DNA from: Asparagopsis taxiformis
Lineage: Eukaryota; Rhodophyta; Florideophyceae; Bonnemaisoniales; Bonnemaisoniaceae
Direction: 5' to 3'
Assembly: GCA_030407315.1 (NCBI GenBank)
Contig: JALQPE010001726.1
Coordinates: forward strand, 1 to 64,000
DNA length: 64,000 nucleotides
In this document: positions 32,441 through 44,347 of the stretch, one piece after another
Position numbering within the stretch: the first letter of the stretch is position 1
Layout of the letters: every line of letters starts with the position of its first letter
The notes under the pieces: model-generated
Seen by the model: only the letters and a program-made list of their open reading frames with translations
The model's database searches: none
Told to the model about the DNA's origin: nothing
Made by a program: the position numbers and the translations under genes

Positions 32441-34007
32441 AGGTTGCATCGATGGTTTCATTGCCGTGCACTTAGAGACACTTGTGTTCAGTACGGCGGT
32501 TTACGGGCACGCGACGCTAATACGCCGCATGGGAAAGTCGACAGCAGAAGCGGTCAACTCCATGGGGCAGAGCGAATCGTAACCACCAAGTGCGGTATGG
32601 TCATCAATAACACGAAGACGGTGGCCGAATTGGTCTGGTAACGCACGAAAATGTGGCGCGAATGTCATCAGCTGTCAAATTGTCGGACGGGGAGAATGTA
32701 CCCGACGCGATTGGAGGCCTATACGCATGGTCCGAGATTGAGACTGGTCAAACACTTCCTGGGCTGTTTAGAGCTGCAGTCGAATCGACGTGTGCGCCGA
32801 TGGCGGTCAGAAAGTGTGACTGTCTTGCCATGGGAATTGATGGCGGCGCTGCGTCCACTTCTCAGGAGGATATTGGACGGTCGGGTCATCTATGCAAATA
32901 TCAATGGAGCGCTTTGACTTTGTCGGAGGACTTTGAAACAAAGTGTTCACCTCGCACTGGTCGCGTTCGCATGCAAGTGGGATGCGTGCATGTGGGAGCG
33001 CGGGTGTTGAGTGCTAGGCTGGAAAGGCCATATGCTATGACGATAGATGTCATATTGTTGGACTGCGTACGTGGAAAGCATGCGATATGCTCGCCTAAAC
33101 TCGGCTGCTGAGCAAGAAGTGACATGCAAGTGGCATTGTCATCGCGTGCTTTACGAACGGGAATGAACGTGATTGCCTCGGTGGACTTGTGCTGCTGACT
33201 TTCCAGGTTGTTTATATTAAATCAAAAAAACAGCCAATGGGTAACGTCCAAATAATGCCACCATGTATTTGTTGTAAAATATTTCCGAGTCTCAGAAGGG
33301 AAGGTGCAGCTCGCGTTGGATATATTCAGTACTTACAGACTAACCGATGACGTGCGCATCCGTACTTACCGTCCGTCATTGCTGACCGTCGTCGTTGTAC
33401 GAGCCAAGTTGACACACCCGTTGCAAGCTGCCTCTTTCTTCCAGCGCTTTCGCCATTTCAAACTACTGATGCTTGCGTGTTTTCATCTTCTTCCTCATCG
33501 TCCTATTCACTCACTGTCTACACATAGGCGCTGAATACGCACAAATGTTCTTCCCACGACGTGGTGACGCTTGCTGCTTCATCTCGACAATCGCCAGAGG
33601 ATGAGACGAAGATTGTAGGGAATAAGGCAAATTCTATAACTGGAATAAGCGGAATTCTTGGACCAGTTTACACTTTCTGTTTACCAACATTGTAAATACG
33701 ATGTTAATATCCGTCCTACGCATTCACAGGGTCTCAGTCTTCGATGCACAAACAAATATCGGAGGGAAACAAGTGTAGTACGCGCATACGGATATCATCA
33801 AGACACTTGATGGTGGGACTAAATTGCTACTAATTTAGTAACATAGTTTACATCCTCTACAACGAGAGGTCCTGCGAAAAACGACAGTTGGCCAAACACG
33901 ATGGATAAATATTTTAGATGTCGATTCAAACGTTCAGCAAGAGCGGACATCTGGAACTTGACAAAATTCACACAGCACGCACAGTTCAAGCAAAATATCA
34001 CAGGCCA
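32441..34007. other. Intergenic, nothing convincing
   Basis: Open frames on both strands overlap at 32,650-33,110 (152 codons on plus, 74 on minus), but neither has recognisable motifs or a supported start. 33,130-34,007 shows no coding signal or repeat that I can support. Confidence 0.3.
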
Positions 34008-34409
34008 TCACTGTTCAGCCGCCTGCGAATCATTCCCCGAATCGACGCCGTCATCAGTCTCCGTATCCTCATTCGCGCACGCGATGTGAAAAACGCGATG
34101 GTTAGCCCAGGTGCCAGACCCGGGCTTGCTGATAATTTCGCCGATGATGATCGGCGCATCACTAGACGGTGACAGGATGGGCTGTGCTGAATTTGCGGAA
34201 CACACTTGCCAATGAATGATGAGTTGCACGTCAGAAGTGCTGTCTTCAGCAAGAAAATCAGCGATATTCTCCGCGGCGCTTATGAGGATTCGTTCGATGA
34301 AGACGGGCAGACGCGACTGTGTTTGATTATCGGCCGTTTTGGAAGATGTTGATGACGGCATTGCCGCTGATTTAGACGGCGCAGATGTCCGTCGGCTAGA
34401 TGGGTTCAT
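34008..34409 (-). CDS. Small hypothetical protein (133 aa)
   Basis: Start at the ATG at 34,409; the longer upstream frame is rejected because a TATATA box lies at 34,460-34,465, about 50 nt upstream of this ATG. The N-terminal 40 residues are Ser/Thr/Lys-rich and disordered. The middle (RLPVFIERILISAAENIADF, then VQLIIHWQVC) looks like a small folded domain with alternating hydrophobics. The C-terminus is acidic and ends SGNDSQAAEQ. No family is recognised and no signal peptide is seen. Ordinary composition and the TATA box support a real gene; conservation is untested. Confidence 0.45.
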   Translation of the reverse strand: MNPSSRRTSAPSKSAAMPSSTSSKTADNQTQSRLPVFIERILISAAENIADFLAEDSTSDVQLIIHWQVCSANSAQPILSPSSDAPIIIGEIISKPGSGTWANHRVFHIACANEDTETDDGVDSGNDSQAAEQ

Positions 34410-34459
34410 TTCGGTAGATACCAGTCTAGTCGCGAGCTGCTGCGGGCGTTGAGGTAGGA

Positions 34460-34465
34460 TATATA
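34460..34465 (-). promoter_or_regulatory. TATA-box candidate for the 133-aa ORF
   Basis: TATATA in the context CGTATATATCC on the minus strand, about 50 nt upstream of the ATG at 34,409. Confidence 0.4.
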
Positions 34466-35408
34466 CGGCTGTGATGTGGTGTGATAGGAGATATGATATT
34501 AGGATTTTGTGGTTTTTTATTGAGAATGTTATAGTTTGCTTACGTGTTGGACATCCGTTATGGCGCTTCGATTGCCATAACAACAGGGTTTGTGGACTGC
34601 AAAGCGAGAGATGATTGGCTGTCATCGAACTGGAGAAGGAAACAGCGTATAGTGTGCGGTTCTAGGAGCGTTGGTGGTCTTGAACGTGAAGTTGGGAAGG
34701 GCGCGAGAGAAATTATTGTAACCTCGATGAAGGCGATAGCGTGAGAAGCCTGGCAGCGATGCAGGTGCTTACATTTTGAGTAATTAAAACATGTTTTCGG
34801 AGTGGCGTATGGTCCAGTTGGAAAGGCACACTGCTGGATTACACCGGCGCGATGTGAAGTTATTCGGGACACTCCAACAAGGCCGATCGCGATTAAATTA
34901 GAAGTAGCCACATATACTCCTGGTGACGACAGATGAAATACAGAGAGTCGTCAACATAGCATGACATCGTCATATTGAGTATATATTTAGGAAGCAACAC
35001 TGTGGACAAATTCCATTTTGTACACCGTCTCTCTGGCCCTGTTGCCAACGTTTCCAACACGTGTGTGGAATAGGTCAGTTTCCAGAAGCCACTCGTTTTC
35101 TCCCTATTGTTCTTTTACCAATGGAAAAAATCAGCGTGCCTCATCTCCCATTTTTTTCCACCATGACAAACTGTCTTCCTCCAACATGCAGCCCATCCGC
35201 CCAAGGTACCAAGGCCCTTGGTACAACTGCCGAGATGTGCTCATCCGTATCCTTCAACTCATATTCCATATCTAGCTGATGGTCCTCAAACAGCCGCAAC
35301 AAGCCAAAGATGAAAACTACAGTATGGCACCTGTGGATTCATATCCTCTTCGAATCAAATTTGATTCAAGACAGGCTGACGCACCACAGAAGACCATGAT
35401 TGGTGTCG
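34466..35408. other. Intergenic
   Basis: Only short overlapping ORFs on both strands; no supported gene. Polymerase III genes such as the tRNA that follows depend on internal promoters, so no upstream element is expected. Confidence 0.4.
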
Positions 35409-35501
35409 GCCTCCCTAGCTCAGTCGGTAGAGCGATAGACTCTTACTGTTGAAATCATGAGTGGTATCTATTGGTCGCGGGTTCGAGCCCCGCGGGAGGT
35501 G
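35409..35501 (+). tRNA. tRNA-Lys: tRNA-Lys (CUU) with a 20-nt intron
   Basis: The acceptor stem GCCTCCC pairs with GGGAGGT (one G-U). The D arm is TAGCTCAGTCGGTAGAGCG, the anticodon stem ATAGA/TCTAT, and the T arm GCGGG-TTCGAGC-CCCGC. The anticodon CTT is at 35,442-35,444, giving the loop CTCTTAA after removal of 35,446-35,465. That intron lies exactly between positions 37 and 38, as in other eukaryotic nuclear tRNAs. The 3' CCA is not encoded. A TTTTTT run at 35,503-35,508 is the polymerase III terminator. Confidence 0.95.
35446..35465 (+). other. tRNA-Lys intron (20 nt)
   Basis: Interrupts the anticodon loop after nucleotide 37. It would be removed by the tRNA splicing endonuclease; its length is within the usual eukaryotic range. 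Confidence 0.9.
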
Positions 35502-35502
35502 G

Positions 35503-35508
35503 ATTTTT
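35503..35508 (+). terminator. Polymerase III terminator
   Basis: A run of six T residues starts two bases after the tRNA discriminator base. Confidence 0.85.
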
Positions 35509-36683
35509 TGATCGGAAACTCTTTCGGCCTAATCGAGCGTTCTGTTCAGTCTTTGTCAGAACGAATCGATTGTTATTTCCGGGATAGTACATACGATTGC
35601 TTCTCTATTACCATGATACTATTGAATTTAGTTGAATCCAATACAGTCAAACATGAAAACCATTCATTGTCTATGGAAGTATCGAAATGAAGTTATTAAC
35701 AGTTCCGCTTTATTCCGTTCTAAGTAGAAATACATGACACCAAAACGTGTCTTCAACGTTCCTTCCCTTTCCATTCTGCAGGACAATTTCTCCATCCCTC
35801 TTTCGTTCATTTGTCTCACGTTTTTTCAACTTCGAAAATGTCCGCAACGTCAAACAATACCAATTCACTCGCAAGAAATGTTCAACCCATGCATGTAATT
35901 TCGGAAGCTTCGTCTTCAACATTGGTAACAATTTCAGCATGCAGCCATTCTGGCCGCGTGGATGTCCAAGACTCCGCGGATACACCTGCCAGAAAGTACC
36001 GATTCACCCATAGCACCCGTACTTCCAAATCATTCACCGTATCAACGTCTAGGCAATATTTTGGCGATGTTGATTGCTCGGTGCGTAGACTAGTCAAGCA
36101 GTCTCTCAAATCATTACACGTCAATGGAATCCAGAGGGCCATTTTCCAAATACCGAGCAGTGTCAGAAATAATCTCAACTATCGACATGGCGCAATTCGA
36201 AAGAAGAGACATGTACCGCACAAATTCACTATTTCTGTTCAAACGTGCAGTGAGCACGATAGTGTACAACTATCTATGTCCGACACAAGTGGCTAGCGTT
36301 CCAATATTCAAGTATTGTGGATCCTTGTCCTCGACGAATTACTAGAGGAGGAAGCAACAAACTGTACGGTAGTTTCTAGTCACATTTATATACATCACTA
36401 ATAAATTTGTTACTCATGGTCTCAATGCTTGCGGGAGAACGGTGATAGTCAGCAGGGAGTTGGTTGAAATATTTATTTCAAAACACGATCCCATCTTAAA
36501 CTTGTTGAACATTCTAATGATGCATGATTTCGCAGTCAAATTCCCACTATGGCGATTTCCCGTCTGTTCCAGTTTCTGCTCTAAATAAATACAGTAACGT
36601 CACTGATCAAACTGTATAGCGCAGTGGCCACTGCGACTGAACAAGTGATGAACACACTAAAAGTAATGATACGATTTATGCAT
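35509..36683. other. Intergenic with unassigned overlapping ORFs
   Basis: A 161-codon plus frame (35,811-36,296) and a 98-codon minus frame (35,882-36,178) overlap. The minus one has the more protein-like composition (e.g. RYFLAGVSAESWTSTRPEWL), but no family is recognised and no promoter supports either. Confidence 0.25.
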
Positions 36684-39600
36684 CTACATCTCTTCGTTCA
36701 TATCAATCCTAGAAACCATTTCACTCACTCGATCAACTTCCGCCTCCCCGTCGATTTCCTCACATCGCCTATACAACTCCATTGCACACTTTGCATCCAC
36801 TTCAACTCCATCCTCTCCACTCTCCAATGCCCTCGCAAGCGTCTTCATAGCTTCGCAGTCTTCTCCTTCACGAATCATACGCTCATACAGTTCCTTCGCA
36901 CCCGCCTTGTCCACGTCGACACCTTCTCCACCCCTTCCAAGAAGCAGTGCCAATCTCACTGTGCACCAATCATCTCTATTTTCCTCTATTGCGTTTCTAT
37001 ACAATGCTGCAGCCCGTGATGCATCAACATCGACCCCTGGTGCACCTTTCTCCAATAACTTTGCCAGTGAGTACATGGCAGCGCAGTCATTACCTTCGGT
37101 TACCGCTCTCCCGTAGAGCTCTACAGCGCGAGGTACATCTACGTATATGCCTGGCGCACCTTTCTCCAGAACCCCAGCAAGGTAGAACATGGCATCACAG
37201 TGTCCACCTTCCTCTATACATCGCTCATATAACTCGACCGCACGACTTGCATTAGCTTCAACCCCTGGTGCCCCTTTCCGGAGTAATCGAGCAAGATTGA
37301 ACATGGCACCACAGTGTCCACCTTCCTCTATACATCGCTCATACAACTCGACCGCACGACTTGCATTAGCTTCAACCCCTGGTGCCCCTTTCCGGAGTAA
37401 TCGAGCAAGATTGAACATGGCATGACAGTCCCCGTCTTCCTCTATAGCTCGCTCATACAACTCGACCGCACGACTTGCATTAGCTTCAACCCCTGGTGCC
37501 CCTTTCCGGAGTAATCGAGCAAGATTGAACATGGCACCACAGTGTCCACCTTCCTCTATACATCGCTCATACAACTCGACTGCACGACTTGCATTAGCTT
37601 CAACCCCTGGTGCCCCTTTCCGGAGTAATCGAGCAAGATTGAACATGGCACCACAGTGTCCACCTTCCTCTATAGATCGCTCATATAACTCGACTGCACG
37701 ACTTGCATTAGCTTCAACTCCTGGTGCTCCAATTTCGAATAATAGGGCAAGATTGAACATGGCACCACAGTGCCCACCTTCTTGTATTGCTCGCTCATAT
37801 AACTCGACTGCACGGCTTGCATCAGCCTCGACTCCTGCTGCACTGTTTTGGAGTAATCGAGCGAGATTGAACATGGGAACACAGTTTCCACCTTCCTCTA
37901 TACATCGCTCATACAACTCGACTGCACGACTTGCATTAGCTTCAACTCCTGGTGCTCCAATTTCGAATAATAGGGCAAGACTGTTCATGGCATGACAGTC
38001 CCCACCTCCCTCTATAGATCGCTCATACAACTCGACTGCACGGCTTGCATCAGCCTCGACTCCTGCTGCACCATTTTGGAGTAATAGGGCAAGATGGAAC
38101 ATGGCATCACAGTTTCCACCTTCCTCTATAGATCGCTCATACAACTCGACCACACGACTTGCATTAGCTTCGACTCCTGCTGCACTGTTTTGGAGTAATA
38201 GGGCAAGATTGAACATGGCATCACAGTCCCCACCATCCTCTATACATCGCTCATATAACTCGACCGCACGACTTGCATTAGCTTCAACTCCTGGTGCCCC
38301 AATTTCGAATAATAGGGCAAGATTGTTCATGGCATGACAGTCCCCACCTTCCTCTATACCTCGCTCATACAACTCGACTGCACGACTTGCATTAGCTTCA
38401 ACTCCTGGTGCTCCAATTTCGAATAATAGGGCAAGATTGTTCATGGCATGACAGTCCCCACCTCCCTCTATAGATCGCTCATACAACTCGACTGCACGGC
38501 TTGCATCAGCCTCGACTCCTGCTGCACCATTTTGGAGTAATAGGGCAAGATGGAACATGGCATGACAGTCCCCACCTTCCTCTATAGCTCGCTCATACAA
38601 CTCGACTGCACGACTTGCATTAGCTTCAACTCCTGGTGCCCCAATTTCGAATAATAGGGCAAGATTGTTCATGGCATGACAGTCCCCACCTTCCTCTATA
38701 CCTCGCTCATACAACTCGACTGCACGACTTGCATTAGCTTCAACTCCTGGTGCTCCAATTTCGAATAATAGGGCAAGATTGAACATGGCACCACAGTTTC
38801 CACCTTCTTGTATTCTTCGCTCATACAACTCGACCGCACGACTTGCATTAGCTTCGACTCCTGTCGCACCGTTTTGGAGTAATACGGCAAGATTGAACAT
38901 GGCATGACAGTCCCCACCTTCCTCTATACCTCGCTCATACAACTCGACTGCACGACTTGCATTAGCTTCAACTCCTGGTGCTCCAATTTCGAATAATAGG
39001 GCAAGATTGTTCATGGCATGACAGTCCCCACCTCCCTCTATAGATCGCTCATACAACTCGACTGCACGGCTTGCATCAGCCTCGACTCCTGCTGCACCAT
39101 TTTGGAGTAATAGGGCAAGATGGAACATGGCATGACAGTCCCCACCTTCCTCTATAGCTCGCTCATACAACTCGACCGCACGACTTGCATTAGCTTCGAC
39201 TCCTGCTGCACCGTTTTGGAGTAATACGGCAAGATTGAACATGGCATCACAGTGTCCACCTTCCTCTATAGATCACTCATATAACTCGACCGCACGACTT
39301 GCATTAGCTTCGACTCCTGCTGCACCATTTTGGAGTAATAGGGCAAGATGGAACATGGCATGACAGTCCCCACCTTCCTCTATAGCTCGCTCATACAACT
39401 CGACTGCACGACTTGCATTAGCTTCGACTCCTGTTCCACCGTTTTGGAGTAATACGGCAAGATTGAACATGGCACCACAGTGTCCACCTTCCTCTATAGA
39501 TCGCTCATATAACTCGACTGCACGACTTGCATTAGCTTCAACTCCTGGTGCTCCAATTTCGAATAATAGGGCAAGATTGAACATGGCACCACAGTGCCCA

Positions 39601-40736
39601 CCTTCTTGTATTGCTCGCTCATATAACTCGACTGCACGGCTTGCATCAGCCTCGACTCCTGCTGCACCGTTTTGGAGTAATCGAGCGAGATTGAACATGG
39701 GAACACAGTTTCCACCTTCCACTATAGCTCGCTCATATAACTCAACCGCACGACTTGCATCAGCTTCAAGCCCTGGTGCTCCAATTTCGAATAATAGGGC
39801 AAGATTGTTCATGGCACCACAGTGCCCACCTTCTTGTATTGCTCGCTCATATAACTCGACCGCACGACTTGCATTAGCTTCGACTCCTGTCGCACCGTTT
39901 TGGAGTAATACGGCAAGATTGAACATGGCATGACAGTCCCCACCTTCCTCTATACCTCGCTCATACAACTCGACTGCACGACTTGCATTAGCTTCAACCC
40001 CTGGTGCTCCAATTTCGAGTAATATGGCAAGATTGTTCATGGCACCACAGTGCCCACCTTCTTGTATTGCTCGCTCATATAACTCGACCGCACGACTTGC
40101 ATTAGCTTCAACTCCGGTTGCTCCACACTGCAGCAAATCAGCCAGCAGAAGCATGGCCCTTGTGCTATTCCATTCACTAATCGCACGCTCATACAATCCA
40201 ACCGCCCGACTTGCGTCGGCCTCCACCCCTTCTGCACCGCGATGCAATACAGATCCAAGGAGACATATTGCTTCACTAGAGATATCCGCGTCGTCTTCAA
40301 TCAATGCTTCCAGAAGCTGCACAGCCCGAACATTGTCTACCTCTACGCCATCTCCTCCTTCCATGAAAGCACACGCAAGGAAGAATCTGCCATGCTGACT
40401 GTTCCACTCTTTTGCCGCTCTCTCGAACAGCTCAACCGCTCGCTCGACATCCCTCGTAATCGGCTCCTTACCATCCATAAACAATCTCCCGAGAGCAACT
40501 ATAGATTCACAATGATGCGCTTCTACAACCGCTCTCTCCAACAGCACAACACCGGCATACACATCACGTTCCAAACCAGCTACACCATTTACCAGGATGT
40601 GCCCTAGTCGGAACATCGCATCGAAGTTATTCTGCTCCTGAACACATCTGTCGTACAGGTCAGCTGCTGCAAGCGTATCCCTATCAACGTCTTCGCTGCC
40701 ATACTCCAGTTGGATTGCGATGTGATACATGATCAA
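36684..40736 (-). CDS. Sel1-like repeat protein with one internal nonsense codon
   Basis: ATG at 40,736. The frame is continuous for 1,351 codons except for one TGA at 39,273-39,275. There the repeat context ELYE-R has CGA mutated to TGA by a single base. The product is about 35 tandem 38-residue helical repeats of the Sel1/TPR superfamily, with core GVEANASRAVELYER. Such solenoids usually act as scaffolds for protein binding. The first five or so and the last four repeats are diverged; the central 25 or so are nearly identical in DNA and differ mainly at a few positions (the residue after LYER, the E/Q after I, and the D/H/N before Cys). No signal peptide or other domain is seen. If translation stops at the TGA the product has 487 residues; the downstream 853-codon frame could not start without a new promoter. 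The stop could be a recent mutation, an allele or a sequence error. Confidence 0.85.
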
Positions 40737-40952
40737 TGATTACGCAAAGATGTCTGCAGGTGCTTCGTGTGCGCAGTTGACGATGAATGGCGTGGATGGG
40801 CGCGCGATTGACGGGCGGTCGGTAGTGGGCGAAGGGAGAATTCAAAACGGGGATACAGGGGAGAGAAGTATGGGATGCAAACAGGCGCTGTGTTGAGCGT
40901 ACTTGGAAGGTTAGCGTAGCGTTGTTGTGAGCAATGAGGTCATCCTCCGGTG

Positions 40953-41279
40953 CAGATGGACACATTCGAGGGAGTGCCATACCTCAAACAGTGGCTGATG
41001 CAGTCTGAGACAACGGGTGTGATAATCTACGGCAACGATGATATCTATTGGATGAAGCAAGATTTGCTTTGTAGGACACCAACAGGTTGCAGATGTGCCG
41101 GACGTCTTGTCCTCCGCCGCTGGATGGCGCTAGTCTCGTTGGTTCTCCCACAGCATACATCAGGTGACGGTACAGGTGTATCGGAGTTCATGGAACTTGT
41201 GCTACGCTCACTAGAAGCGTTGGATGCTTCGCGTCGCGGTGACGATGCATCCACGATGGCGCCTGTCCACTGGCTGTAA
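40953..41279 (+). CDS. Hypothetical protein, divergent from the Sel1 gene
   Basis: ATG at 40,953 gives 108 residues ending PVHWL. It shows a hydrophobic start (YLKQWLMQSETTGVIIYGND) and a CRTPTGCRCAG cysteine cluster, but no family is recognised. It would share a 216-bp divergent promoter with the Sel1 gene. An overlapping minus frame exists, so the strand is uncertain. Confidence 0.3.
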   Translation, partial: QMDTFEGVPYLKQWLMQSETTGVIIYGNDDIYWMKQDLLCRTPTGCRCAGRLVLRRWMALVSLVLPQHTSGDGTGVSEFMELVLRSLEALDASRRGDDASTMAPVHWL

Positions 41280-41809
41280 ATCTCTGCCGACTTGTGTAAC
41301 ACGATTGTACCGAGAAGATGTGATGATACTATTGGGATAAAAAATGAAACGTGTTCGAGTTTGCGAGTACGAGATACAGTATTTTAATGTATTTGAGCTT
41401 TTAAATTTTAAAAACCTGTTTCATCGAAGTCCATCGCCATGCTTCCCTACAGTGTACACGTGTTCCACGTCACACATATGACGGCTCCTACAAACACCCA
41501 CCTTGCTCTCAACTCGTTGAATCAAATTCCTTCAGCTAGATGCGCAATTGCTACCAAATCTCACCACACCTTTACAATGCTCTCCCCGAGTCATCGCAAG
41601 CCTCGATCCGCGTTTCCATCTTGTAGAAACGCCAAAATTAGAGGCCGCAATGGCCGCCCTGGTTGAGCATCGGTATCCCATCCGCAACACCGCACATGGT
41701 ATAGCGCACACACTTGGTCAACACGACCTTACTAGTACCATATTCCGATCTAATCAAGGTCACTGATACGAGCAGAAATTCCTCAGCGTTCTCGCCACGC
41801 CTACGCGTT
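41280..41809. other. Intergenic
   Basis: Short plus frames only (for example 41,439-41,666), rich in His/Ser/Thr and without recognisable motifs. It probably contains the 3' flank of the DUS gene, which ends at 41,810 on the minus strand. Confidence 0.4.
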
Positions 41810-43141
41810 TCACCCGCCACCATCGCCCGTCTTACCACGCGCCCCTGTAATTAAATCAACGCGAGCAGAAACACAGTCCGCATCGACTCTGAACAAAAGC
41901 TGTGCAACTTCCGCAACCGTCTCAACCACACAAAGTCTCCTCACAAGTCCGTCAGGCAACCCCTCATACCCTTTCAAATACCACCCGAAAAACCTGCGCA
42001 TGCTAACAATCGCCTCTCGTTCACAAACGCCCAATGCGCCACACCAATCCACCTGCAGAACCAAATGCTCCATCAATATCTCCCGCACCTCCGCAAATCC
42101 CGGAACACTCGTCACAGCCACACCGGTCCGGAACGCATCTGCGAGATCGCGAAACAGCCACGGGCGCCCCAAGCAGCCGCGTCCGACTGCAATCCCAGCG
42201 CACCCTGTGTATCGCATCATATCCAACGCGTCGCCCGCGGTGAAGATATCACCATTTCCGATAACTGGAATCTGCAACTGCTGAACAAGCTCGCGGATGC
42301 AACCCCATTTCTCGCGCGCATTTCCGCCGTACCCCTGTTTCACGGTACGCGCATGCAGTATGAGTGCTTTCCCGCCCTGCTCCTGCACGACGCGCCCGGC
42401 ATCGAGATACGTGTAGTGTCCGTCCTGCGCTCCCAGACGCATCTTTGCCGTGACGGGCACGTTGTATTCATCGGCGACGGAAACAACGGCGCCAACTATG
42501 CGCGCAAGCAGCGGTAAATTGGCCGGGATGCTCGAGCCGCCCCCTTTCCGCACGACTTTGCGCACCGGACATCCAAAGTTCAGGTCGATGTGTTGGACTG
42601 ATTCGCGCGTGATGAGCAGCTCCGCCGCGGTGCGCATTTCGACCGGGTCGTGGCCGAGTAGCTGCGCGGAGCGCGGCGCTTCGGAGCGTCCGAAGCGCGA
42701 CTTGGTTGAGGCTACTTTGGACGCGGTGAGGAGGGACGCGTGGAGCATTTCGGATACGTATAGTGCGGCGCCGTAGCGGGAACAGAGTGTTCTGTAGGGG
42801 TTGTTGGTTACGCCGGCCATCGGCGAAAGGATCACCGCGGGCGATATTGTGAGTGGGGGGAGATGGAGACTAGGGAGCGGGAAGGATGGTTGTGTCGGTT
42901 TGGATTGGTGGACGGGAGCGCGATTGCATCTTGGCGGAGGTTTGTGTGTGTTGTTCGGTGCATTGGGCAGTGGCGGTTGGATGAAGGTTGTGATGCGGGT
43001 GCGCATCTCTGATGGCGTCAGAGATTGGTTTGTGTCTTGGCGATGCGGTGCGGAGATTTGATCTCGGCGGGTGCGATGTAGCATAAAATTGGGAAGAAAT
43101 TTATTGGTGAAATTGGCGTGGGATCTCTGTGCTTCTCTCAT
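41810..43141 (-). CDS. DUS: tRNA-dihydrouridine synthase (DUS family)
   Basis: An FMN-dependent TIM-barrel enzyme that reduces uridines in the tRNA D loop with NADPH. Visible motifs (numbered from 43,141): SPMAGVTN (106-113) at the start of the barrel, LNFGCP with the catalytic Cys191, VTAKMRLG, LHARTVKQGYGG, IPVIGNGDI and GIAVGRGCLGRPWLF in the FMN-phosphate region, all typical of DusB-like proteins. About 100 residues precede the barrel, rich in Arg, Asn, Pro and Ser and poor in acids, so a plastid or mitochondrial transit peptide is possible. Start choice is open: 43,141, 43,084 or 43,006 are all in-frame ATGs. It is intronless and lies 92 bp downstream of the kelch gene's stop on the same strand. 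Confidence 0.93.
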   Translation of the reverse strand: MREAQRSHANFTNKFLPNFMLHRTRRDQISAPHRQDTNQSLTPSEMRTRITTFIQPPLPNAPNNTHKPPPRCNRAPVHQSKPTQPSFPLPSLHLPPLTISPAVILSPMAGVTNNPYRTLCSRYGAALYVSEMLHASLLTASKVASTKSRFGRSEAPRSAQLLGHDPVEMRTAAELLITRESVQHIDLNFGCPVRKVVRKGGGSSIPANLPLLARIVGAVVSVADEYNVPVTAKMRLGAQDGHYTYLDAGRVVQEQGGKALILHARTVKQGYGGNAREKWGCIRELVQQLQIPVIGNGDIFTAGDALDMMRYTGCAGIAVGRGCLGRPWLFRDLADAFRTGVAVTSVPGFAEVREILMEHLVLQVDWCGALGVCEREAIVSMRRFFGWYLKGYEGLPDGLVRRLCVVETVAEVAQLLFRVDADCVSARVDLITGARGKTGDGGG

Positions 43142-43233
43142 CCCGCCAGTGATGATAAATCGCTACCAACATACGATATGAACCCGTTGAGGGGTAGTCG
43201 ATATAACGAGTTTGAAGGATCATGACGTTAGTG

Positions 43234-44347
43234 TCAAACATTCATCGGTCTACTCAATCTCCTCGAAAACACACTCGAAGCGTTACCAGGGCGCCCACTG
43301 CCAGTGGCACAGTACAACGTGCGTTGGAAGACGGCACAAACAGGGCTTTGGACCATCCTGGGATACGAGCCAATAAACGACCACGCGTCGGCTGCGACGT
43401 CATAATACAAAATCCTCGAACTCAATCTACGACCATTTTGCACGCCACCGACGATCAAGAAGCCGCCCTCATATTCCACAGTACTGACAGCGATATGCCC
43501 GAGCGGCATGGGAATGCCCTGTCTTCGAATCCACACATCTCTGTCGAAATCGTACTCATCAACCGATCGTTGATTGCCGGTATCCTCGCGGTTTCGATGC
43601 TGCCCGCCCACGAAAAAGTACCTATCACCGACCGACACGCCCGCCATATGATTTCTGGGATTCGACAAGCTACGTCTTTTCTGCCAACCGGCGCCCAAGT
43701 TGCCGAGGAATAGCACCCAACTATCGCCGGAATCCTCGCTGCGAAACGAGCCGCCGCCCCTGCGATAGGTCCCACTGGAATAAAACAGGGCATTTGCTCT
43801 CCGCACCCACACAAGACCGCCGCCGGCACGAGGTTCCGGAAGCCGCGGTAGCTCTCTCCAGCGGTTTGTATTCCGATTATACACCAGGGAAATTCCGGTG
43901 GATCGACCGGGTCCACGACCGATGAAGCCGCCAACTGTGTACAGATTTTGTCCAACTACAGCCTGGGCAACGTGGGTGAGCGGGTAGGGCATATCGGCCT
44001 TTTGTTTCCATTGCGGGTTGAAGATGGGGAAAACAAATGTACGAAGCGTCGTTTGGAGACGTGTATTTATTAAATAGCCGCCGGAAACGAGCAGTTGTGG
44101 GCCGCGGGAGGGCGTTGGTGGGAAAAAGGCGCCTGTAGATTCGAAGATTTCAAGCGGATAGGACGGCTGCACCGTCCATCCGTTGTCGAGGAGCTGTGGC
44201 GGAGGTGGAAAGATGGGTGTTAATGGGCTGTGGACGATGCGATGTGATTTAGGGTTGTGAAAGGAATGAGCTTACCTTTGGAGCTTTTTTGGCAGACGCG
44301 AGAAGGAAAAGTGTGAGCACCAGGGCGTATCGTGGATTGATCGTCAT
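43234..44347 (-). CDS. Secreted kelch-repeat beta-propeller protein, two exons
   Basis: Exon 1, 44,276-44,347, encodes MTINPRYALVLTLFLLASA, a clear signal peptide, and ends AAAG before GTAAGC. The 82-nt intron is 44,194-44,275 and ends CCGCCACAG. Exon 2 is 43,234-44,193. The join is phase 0 and gives 343 residues. Kelch-type blades are seen as VSGGYL, YTVGGFIG, FFVGGQHR and LIVGGVQNG, each followed by Trp-containing strands (NRWRELP, DVWIRRQ, DAWSFIG). A secreted or lumenal propeller may bind glycans or proteins; a galactose-oxidase-like catalytic centre is not evident. The single-exon start inside exon 2 is rejected because it lacks an ATG. Confidence 0.85.
44194..44275 (-). other. Spliceosomal intron of the kelch gene (82 nt)
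   Basis: Donor AAAG|GTAAGC and acceptor CCACAG|CTCC join a signal-peptide exon to the propeller exon in phase 0. It gives an in-window standard for what a working intron looks like here: GTAAG donor, YAG acceptor, length close to the cassette-array gaps. Confidence 0.85.

Noticed and set aside
32653..33111. 152-codon plus-strand ORF
   Set aside because: No recognisable motif, overlapped by minus frames, and no promoter or intron support.
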